55,276 nucleotides of DNA, from positions 1 through 55,276 of IMG/VR virus record IMGVR_UViG_3300044628_001308. One strand, 5' to 3'. This document shows, piece by piece, positions 45,894 to 53,100 of this stretch. How positions within the stretch are numbered: position 1 is the first letter of the stretch; each line of letters begins with the position of its first letter. This DNA comes from a virus. Position numbers and translations under genes: made by a program. The notes beneath the pieces are model-generated. The model was not told the origin of the DNA. It saw only the letters and a program-made list of their open reading frames with translations, and did not search any database.

Positions 45894-46904
45894 TTACTTT
45901 TTGTTTCTAAATTTTGTTTTTTCTTTTCTTGATAATTTTAAAAATGGTTTTAAAAAATTAACCCAAGAGTCATCACCTTTTGGTAGGTATTTGAAGAACC
46001 CGTCATCCATCATCATTCTAATTAGGTTTCTATGTCCTCTCCCATCGGGATCCATCGATTCAGAGTAATATTCCCTAACCATTTCTTTACCCTCTTCGTC
46101 AATTAAAGGTTCTGACAAATCTACGAGTTTTTTATTGATTTTAAAAAAATCATCACCCATGATACCTTCTTTGGTTTTTCCACTGAGTAGATTTCCTAAA
46201 ACAACATTTTTTTGTTGTTCTTTTAACAATAACTCACCCTTTGTTAAAATATCGGTTAAAGATATCTCTGAATCAAGTATTTCAGGGAAAAACTTAATTA
46301 AAGTTTTCTCACCCATTAAACTTATTCCGTCAATATTATCCGAAGTATCACCAGCAAGGATCTTAAATGTCATAACATTATAATGAGGAATTGAACAATC
46401 TTTAAATTTAATGTTGTCCCCAAATCTATAATACGACTTTAAGTTTGGTGAATAGATTAATACCTTTTCTGAGATTAATTGAGTTAAGTCTTTATCACTT
46501 GAGAATATCGTTTTCTCTTCATCTAAAGAGATTTGACAATAGTAGGCAATGAGATCATCCGCTTCCGAATTTTCAACCTCTAATTGTCTTATAAACATCT
46601 CTTCAAGATATTGTTTAACCCTTGTTTTTTGTTTGTTAAATGAATCTGTCTTCTCCTCATCATTAGGGGAAGACTTACGATTCATCTTATATTTTGGATA
46701 TATTAATTTTCTTTGTGATGAGTTTGTATCACTATCCCAAAAGACCATAACTTTATTAAAATTAGTTTCTTCTAAAAATTTACGAATTGTGTTAAGAAAA
46801 TGCCAAGTCCCACCAATGTGTTCCCCATTATTATAAAAATCCTTAACTCCGTGAAATCCTATTTTTAATAAATTGTTACCATCAACAATTAATGTTTTGA
46901 CCAT
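45894..46904 (-). CDS. rnh: RNase H / 5'-3' exonuclease of the FEN family
   Basis: A 336-residue flap/5' nuclease. Active-site acids appear in the usual order: LIVDGNNL (D8), VFWDSDTN (near residues 56-61), SEADDLIAYYC (near 120), SSDKDLTQLI (near 140) and LAGDTSDNIDGI (near 190), followed by the helix-hairpin-helix region. It removes RNA primers and flaps from lagging-strand fragments, like T4 RNase H. It lies 30 bases downstream of uvsX. Confidence 0.9.
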   Translation of the reverse strand: MVKTLIVDGNNLLKIGFHGVKDFYNNGEHIGGTWHFLNTIRKFLEETNFNKVMVFWDSDTNSSQRKLIYPKYKMNRKSSPNDEEKTDSFNKQKTRVKQYLEEMFIRQLEVENSEADDLIAYYCQISLDEEKTIFSSDKDLTQLISEKVLIYSPNLKSYYRFGDNIKFKDCSIPHYNVMTFKILAGDTSDNIDGISLMGEKTLIKFFPEILDSEISLTDILTKGELLLKEQQKNVVLGNLLSGKTKEGIMGDDFFKINKKLVDLSEPLIDEEGKEMVREYYSESMDPDGRGHRNLIRMMMDDGFFKYLPKGDDSWVNFLKPFLKLSRKEKTKFRNKK

Positions 46905-46934
46905 TTAAAATTTTTAAGTCGTTTGAAATACTTT

Positions 46935-47918
46935 TTACTCGTCAGAGTCATCATCAGATTCATCCAAAGAATAATCTGAATACCCTAATTTTGTTTCCCA
47001 ATAATCAGAATATTCTTTCTTATAGTTATCCAAAGATTCTTTTGTGTCTGTAATATAACCTTGTGGTACTGCGATGATCTTACCATCTTTATACCCAAGA
47101 CCATTAACGTGATTCTTTAATATTGAAATCTTAGTTCTAATTGCAAACGATACTTTTCTACCATTCTTAGTCGCATCAATGTGACTAATACCTGCCTTTT
47201 TCTGATTACCAAATAAGAATACTAATGATGATGCCAACCATACCGCTTCACCACCTTTAGCTTTGATTTCAGGTTGACCAAATGGATTATCAGGAAGTAA
47301 CACCCAAGGTTGATTTAAAATAACCAAAGTGTTGTAATACGGATATTCTTCTTTTTTAGATTTTGAGATTCTTGAATGAATTCCCATACCAATTTTATCC
47401 GCTAATACTTTTGCGTTGTGCATTCCTCCACCTTTACCATCAAAAGTCATCTGACAAGGTATACTACCGATACTATCCCACAAAAATAATAAACTATAAG
47501 GAATATCACCTTTTTCTTGGGCATCAAGAATATCATTAATAAATTCAGTTGCTTGTTCAATCACATCAAACGAATCATTAAAAATAAACATACCATCATA
47601 CTCACCAAGTTCGTTTTTTTCTGCCTGTAACCCTAATTCAATAGCGTGTTCCCAAGACCATTTTTTCTCAGTAATAATAAGAATAGGTAAATGTCCTTTT
47701 TTTTGAGCGTCTGCTGCAGCAAGGATCATTGCCGTTGTTTTTGAGGTATTAGAGTGACCTAAAAACATATTTATACCCCCCATAATGGGTCCCGGTAATC
47801 CAGATGACCCCAAAAAAGCCTCTCCAAGATTATAAAAACTTTCTGGTTTGTATTTTGTTTTTGTTGAGTACTTACCTTTGATTGTCTCTAAAGATATTTC
47901 TCTTTTTCTTATCGCCAT
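46935..47918 (-). CDS. uvsX: UvsX-like RecA-family recombinase
   Basis: About 327 residues from the ATG at 47918 (MAIRKREISL). The frame is open further upstream but would overlap the 76-residue gene, whose stop lies one base before this ATG. The Walker A motif is GHSNTSKT, with Ser where most P-loops have Gly; T4 UvsX is also irregular here. SLLFLWDSIGSIP is Walker B, and LVILNQPWVLL carries the sensor. The acidic tail (DESDDDSDE) is typical of RecA proteins. It should pair homologous DNA during recombination-dependent replication. Confidence 0.9.
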   Translation of the reverse strand: MAIRKREISLETIKGKYSTKTKYKPESFYNLGEAFLGSSGLPGPIMGGINMFLGHSNTSKTTAMILAAADAQKKGHLPILIITEKKWSWEHAIELGLQAEKNELGEYDGMFIFNDSFDVIEQATEFINDILDAQEKGDIPYSLLFLWDSIGSIPCQMTFDGKGGGMHNAKVLADKIGMGIHSRISKSKKEEYPYYNTLVILNQPWVLLPDNPFGQPEIKAKGGEAVWLASSLVFLFGNQKKAGISHIDATKNGRKVSFAIRTKISILKNHVNGLGYKDGKIIAVPQGYITDTKESLDNYKKEYSDYWETKLGYSDYSLDESDDDSDE

Positions 47919-47919
47919 G

Positions 47920-48150
47920 TTATTGTGTAATTGCTGAATTATATTTACGAATTTTTTCCAATGACTCAAGTTTATCTTGTGCATTAGCGAATTTTTCAAC
48001 CAACTTATCCATTTCTTCAAGATGTTGTGGGTGTTCACCAATACCGACAGGTGAAGTTAAATAAACTAATAATGTTGCTTCCGCCTCAGCGATTTCACTA
48101 CGATATTTTAAGGACAATGCCTCATACATTTTTTCTGCTATTTTGCTCAT
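47920..48150 (-). CDS. Small coiled-coil protein between gp32 and uvsX
   Basis: A 76-residue helical protein from the ATG at 48150 (MSKIAEKMYEALSLKYRSEI). A GTG at 48177 would add nine residues but lies inside the terminator stem after gp32. A second helix (EEMDKLVEKFANAQDKLESL) suggests a two-helix hairpin. It is translated immediately ahead of uvsX. T4 has mediator proteins (UvsY, gp59) that link gp32 and UvsX, so such a role is worth considering, but no sequence likeness is visible. Confidence 0.65.
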   Translation of the reverse strand: MSKIAEKMYEALSLKYRSEIAEAEATLLVYLTSPVGIGEHPQHLEEMDKLVEKFANAQDKLESLEKIRKYNSAITQ

Positions 48151-48162
48151 TTTTTTGATTTT

Positions 48163-48197
48163 AAAAAATATGGACACTCAGTATTCCAAGTGTCCAT
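48163..48197 (-). terminator. Intrinsic terminator after the gp32 gene
   Basis: A 9-bp stem ATGGACACT/AGTGTCCAT (48170-48178 and 48189-48197) is followed on the minus strand by TTTTTT. It would end most gp32 transcripts, with read-through supplying uvsX. Confidence 0.85.
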
Positions 48198-48209
48198 GTT
48201 AAAGTTTAA

Positions 48210-49073
48210 TTAGAATGGTAAATCTTCGTCAACTTCTTGATTAGACTGAGGATCAGCCTTTTTAACTTCAGACTTTACACTTCCACCCATAGAAATCTCT
48301 TCTTCTTGATTATTTGAGTAGATGTATTTTCCTGCGTCAGTGTCCCAACGTGGAGTTTCACCTCTTGCAATTGATTCAAGATATTCAACAGGTTTCTTAG
48401 AGTATACGTCCTCCCAAGTCAACTCATTGTTGACCCATGTTGATGATTGTTCAGCATCCTCATGTGTTGGTGCCGGATCGTCATACATAACAGTTTGAAT
48501 AACCGTATACGTCGCTCCTTTTGGAGTCTTTGCCTTTGTAAGTTCAAGGATTAAGTCACGACCAGTATCAGAGTCGGTAACATCACCTTTTGCTTTCCAA
48601 ATTGGAATAATTTTGTCAAGGATTCCTTCTTGTTTGTAATTGTGTTTAAATCTCCAAAATTTAACACCATCTTCTTCGTGGTCACGGTCAATTACTTTAA
48701 CAATATAAAACTTACGTGCTTTGTATTGTGTTGCTAATTGTTTGTCGGATTCACGACCTGTTGACATTAACTCGTCATATACCTCATTCAAAGGTGAACG
48801 TTCGTTGTCATTTTTTCCTGGATCATAGAACTTCTGCCATTTACCATCAACATTGATTTCGTGAAACCAAACTTCCTTAAAAGGAGATGATCCATCAGTT
48901 GTAGGTAAAATACGGATTGTTCGTTGACCTTGTTTTTCGTTATCCTTAAGGATTGCTGCGAAATACTTTTTCATTCTTTCTTCTTGTGTGAATTTTGAAG
49001 TGGAAGAAGAACCACTTTGTTTTGAACTCTCATACTGAGCCAAAACTGCATCTAAAACATTGTTTGTCGCCAT
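48210..49073 (-). CDS. 32: gp32-like single-stranded DNA-binding protein
   Basis: A 287-residue protein. After a Ser/Gln-rich N-terminus (about 30 residues) comes an OB-fold core with RTIRILPTTDGSSPFKEVWF, KARKFYIVKVIDRDHEEDGV and KFWRFKHNYKQEGI, in the order known from T4 gp32. The zinc-binding Cys/His set of T4 gp32 is absent. The C-terminus is acidic and ends in DEDLPF, which resembles the partner-binding tip (D-D-D-I-P-F type) of bacterial SSB. It has its own promoter and terminator and so is probably expressed alone at a high level. Confidence 0.88.
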   Translation of the reverse strand: MATNNVLDAVLAQYESSKQSGSSSTSKFTQEERMKKYFAAILKDNEKQGQRTIRILPTTDGSSPFKEVWFHEINVDGKWQKFYDPGKNDNERSPLNEVYDELMSTGRESDKQLATQYKARKFYIVKVIDRDHEEDGVKFWRFKHNYKQEGILDKIIPIWKAKGDVTDSDTGRDLILELTKAKTPKGATYTVIQTVMYDDPAPTHEDAEQSSTWVNNELTWEDVYSKKPVEYLESIARGETPRWDTDAGKYIYSNNQEEEISMGGSVKSEVKKADPQSNQEVDEDLPF

Positions 49074-49103
49074 TTTGTATATATTTATTAAAGGTTTACG
49101 TAG

Positions 49104-49134
49104 AAAATATAGTTATAAAAAGTAGGGTAGTCAA
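49104..49134 (-). promoter_or_regulatory. Promoter of the gp32 gene
   Basis: On the minus strand TTG (49134-49132), a 20-bp spacer and TATATTTT (49111-49104) match the Bacteroidota pattern except the last base. It lies between the upstream terminator and the gp32 start, leaving a leader of roughly 25 nt. Confidence 0.5.
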
Positions 49135-49147
49135 TAAAATATTTAAA

Positions 49148-49179
49148 AAAAACTTGAGAGGGACATCAATGTCCCTCTC
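49148..49179 (-). terminator. Intrinsic terminator upstream of gp32
   Basis: A 10-11-bp stem GAGAGGGACA/TGTCCCTCTC (49156-49179) is followed on the minus strand by a run of eight T. It ends the transcript of the 49187-55276 genes. Confidence 0.9.
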
Positions 49180-49186
49180 TAAAGTA

Positions 49187-49876
49187 TTACATCATATTTG
49201 TGTCTTCGTCGTCGTAATCATTAAATGAAGTTTCAACATCATTTGTTGAGTAATTATTAGCATCATCAGTTGTTAACACATATTCATTTTTACCCGATTT
49301 TTCCATATCAGGTTCTTTGTCTTGAAAGAAATCAGATAATTTTTGGTTAAAAGGTCCTGAATCTAAACTTCTTAGTTCTAATTTTTCTTGTGGTGTTTTT
49401 GGTCTAAATTTATCAAACTTAGTTTCTAAATTATTTATGGTTGTTACCAAACCATCCATTTCACCTAATTTTTCCTCAAGAGTTTTTAGTTGAGCAAATA
49501 AGTTATCAAAATATTCTTCTTGTTTTTGTTCCATATTTTTTTGACTCTTAACTAAATCTGTAACATCTAATTCTTCTTTGTTTTCTTCTTCTTCCCCCTC
49601 AGCACCAAGTTCTTCTACCTCAGGATCGGTTGCAATATCAACAGGTGCTGCCGGTGGAATTGGAGCAACTGCGTTAGGGTCTGCGGGTGCAGCATTAGGA
49701 TCAACAGGAGCATTAGGATCAACAGGTGGAGCTCCAGCGGCAGGATCAGGTGCTAAAGCAGGATCCGCAGGTGGTGCCAACGCTGGATCTAATGCAGGAT
49801 CAACTTGTTCACTTATGTATTTGTTAATAGAATTAAATCTACTTATTTCTTTTAATATTTTTTTATCTATTGCCAT
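49187..49876 (-). CDS. Pro/Ala/Asp-rich acidic protein, unknown
   Basis: A 229-residue protein. Residues about 25-85 are a low-complexity stretch of PADPNA/PVDPNA-type repeats. An acidic segment (EELGAEGEEEENKEEL) and a coiled coil (QKNMEQKQEEYFDNLFAQLK, about 110-155) follow, then an Asp-rich end. No catalytic motif is seen. The layout suits a scaffold, chaperone or virion-attached flexible protein. It lies three bases from the 74-residue gene upstream, in the same transcription unit as the giant hub-like gene. Confidence 0.6.
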   Translation of the reverse strand: MAIDKKILKEISRFNSINKYISEQVDPALDPALAPPADPALAPDPAAGAPPVDPNAPVDPNAAPADPNAVAPIPPAAPVDIATDPEVEELGAEGEEEENKEELDVTDLVKSQKNMEQKQEEYFDNLFAQLKTLEEKLGEMDGLVTTINNLETKFDKFRPKTPQEKLELRSLDSGPFNQKLSDFFQDKEPDMEKSGKNEYVLTTDDANNYSTNDVETSFNDYDDEDTNMM

Positions 49877-49878
49877 GG

Positions 49879-50103
49879 TTATCCGTTTAATAATTGTTTA
49901 ATTCCTGTTTTAGTTTCTACTTGGATTTTTTTGAATGTGTTCATAGTATTATCAACTCTCTCAATCAATCCGTCTTTTATTCTAAGCGTATAACAATCTC
50001 CAGTGTCTAAGTCACAAACTTCTTTGTACCCATTACCTTTATCTTTCTCTGACACTCTTGTGTTTTTACCCAAGTAGTTGTCTAAAATTAATTTTGTATC
50101 CAT
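49879..50103 (-). CDS. Hypothetical small protein
   Basis: A 74-residue protein with beta-strand pattern (VCDLDTGDCYTLRIKDGLIE) and a basic C-terminus. No known domain. It sits three bases ahead of the Pro/Ala-rich gene and 39 after the giant gene. The A/T-rich stretch TATTTATAAATA just upstream is the kind of start region common here. Confidence 0.6.
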   Translation of the reverse strand: MDTKLILDNYLGKNTRVSEKDKGNGYKEVCDLDTGDCYTLRIKDGLIERVDNTMNTFKKIQVETKTGIKQLLNG

Positions 50104-50142
50104 AATTGTTTTTATTTATAAATATCTAGTTATTCAATAAAA

Positions 50143-53100
50143 TTAATTTAATGAGTTATATATATCTATTGCTTGTTTTACTTTATTTTGTAATGTATTT
50201 TTATCTTGTTCTGTCATTTCAGTATAAACATTATCAGGTTGGATGTTAGGATACTTAGTTACATATAGTTGAACAATCTCTGCATCGGTAGCTGTTTTTA
50301 TTAAAGATAATCTATCTTTAAATTTACCAATTGCAAAATCAACAAATTTTTCAGCAGATATAAATGATACTACAGGTATATTCAAATTAGTACCTCTTGA
50401 TAAACAATAGTATTTTTTATTAGTTGTAGACGCTAATATTTGCCCATAAGTTTCAGTTAAATTAATGGTACTATAATTATTTTCATACGCCTTTAACCCA
50501 CTTGATGACGCAGAATCCAAATAAATAAACGAGAATAAAACCCCTGACAATTTTGCAAAATTATCATTTAGTTTTGTAACCCCACCACTTGTGGTTTCTT
50601 TTGGTATTCCACTTGCAACAATCCTATCTCCAAGTAGTTTTTTAAAGTCCTTATATGATATTTGAGTTGATGTTGGACTATCTAATGGTGTATATCCAAC
50701 ATAACCACTATTAATTTTATCAGAACAATCTTGATTTTTAGTTATTGTATCAGTACCGGTTACATTTGAAACCACATTATTTTTTTGGAATATTACGTTT
50801 TCAGGTGATGATTTAGATTTCTCCTCATTTGCCTTTACTTGTTCTTGTAATTTAGAAATTATATTTAAACTTAAAGATTGTATAAAACTGTCAATTTTAG
50901 GTAAACTATAAAAAGGTTGTCTTGTACCTTTAAATGTTGTACTAAATTCACCATCACTAATCTGATGAGTTACCGAAGTAATCATATATGGTCCTGAGAA
51001 CATAGGTATGTTTCTTACATTAAAATACATCATTGGTTGTATTAGAGCGTTACCCAACATATCAACAGAACATTCGTAACTTCTATTTCTATATAAGTTA
51101 TATAAAGATACGTTTTGAGATCCTGTACTTCTGTTTCTACTTTGATTTGCCATTTGATTTAACATTTCCAAAGATTCTGCAGTAGGTTTTCCCACATCTT
51201 GACCAACACTAAAGTTTTTAAATATTTGTTGATTTTGATTACTAATATCAATATTAAACCCAACTACCTTATTTGATTTATCCCAATTCTTTTTGTTAGA
51301 TTGACTTTCAACTAATGGGTTATCACTTGCTCTTCTAAGATCAAAAGCATCATCTCTAAATCTATAATCAACATTGTCCTTCATATCCACATACTGACTA
51401 GGTTTGTTTGCGTAATAACATAAAAACTTAGGTGATGTATTTCTGTAGTCCACATTTAAGAATGTGCCCCAAAATGAGTTAGCAAATTCAGTTGATCCTT
51501 CACTTCTTGGTACAGGATTTTTTTCTGCGTCTTGTGCATTATAGAAATTAGCGTAAGCAGGTAATGGGAAATAAGTAAAATTATTTTGAGTTAAAATTGT
51601 TGACACAATATCTAACATATTATTTTTATATAATGACCCTTCAATTAAATCTTTAATTTTGAAGATATCAACATAAACTTTTTGTCCAACGTCTCTACTT
51701 GCCCTATCAAATAATAAAACATCTTCAAACATTGTTTTTGATTTAAAGTCACCACCGGCAACCCACGTATCATTGAATGCTTTAAATGTCTCCCACATCT
51801 CAACTCTTGTTTGTTCTCCCTCAAGTTGTGACTTATTACCTTTATCACCTTCTATTGTAATATTTGGTAAGCCAGCTCGTACACCTGTCATTAAATTAGA
51901 AATAACATTTTTTAAGTAAGTTTCTGATTTATCAAGGTATTCATCCATAAGACCATAAAACTTAACCCCATCTACACTATTACCTAAATTTTGTACAATA
52001 GGAAGAGTAGTTGTAGTTGTGGTAACTTGTGATGTGGTATTATTTACTGTACTTACAATGAATTGATTGTCATTAGGACTTGTTGCCAAATTACCATATT
52101 GACTAATTATAATTTCATTTATTAGAGGGGTATTAATTGGATATAGTGACGCACTTGCAGGTTGTCCTGTAAATAATATTGTTCCATTAGTGTCTTTATA
52201 AACACAATATTTTTGTGGACCAAATTTATAGACCGAAATTGTTTTAGTATCTTTAAGTGTTACTGTAGTTAATAAATCACCAGGTGTTTGAGGACTTGGT
52301 ACGGGTGTCGGTACAGGGTTTGGTATTACAACGTTATTTGTTGGGACTTTAAAGTTATTAAGTTTCTGAGTTGCATATAACATAATCAACGGAGCAAAAT
52401 CTTTAACGTTTTTTTCCGTAAATTGTACATTCAAATCAATAAAGAAATCCGTAATATATGATCCATTATCAGAATAAACTAACTCAGGTATTTCGGAAAA
52501 TCCAACATATTTCTCCAACGTTTTCCATGTTTCAGGGTTTGCAGTTTTAGATTGAGCCAATGTAGTAGTTCCACCATTTGATGGTAAACTTCCTGTTGTT
52601 CCTTGATTATACCCTTGATAAGATACAGGATCAATTAAGAATTTAGTGGAGAATGTTAAGAATGTTCTTCTATCAAACATAGATGGATTACCCATTTTCA
52701 ATACAACATTATATTCTAAGAAATTAGTTAGTATCCCTTGAAAATTTGTTTTTTGTTTTTCTATAACAGAATTAATCATCCCCTCGGAATTAAGGGTAGA
52801 TGGTTTTTCAACAACTAATAATTCTCTCATTAATAATTGAAAGTTCTTGTATGATCTTTCAGATTCAGTTTCAACATCTTTATCACTTGGAACCAATGTC
52901 TTAAAATCGTAAATTGATCTACTAAAATTTAAGAACTCTTGTTCAAAGTAATCTAATATTTCCGTATCAAATGTTGTAAACATTTCCGATATTTTATCGT
53001 ATTTTGTAATATCACCATTCAATGAAAAATTCTGTTGTGTTTTCTTATCCGACAATATTTCTTTCAAATATGAATCAGGGTTTGGTTTTGTAATTTTAGT

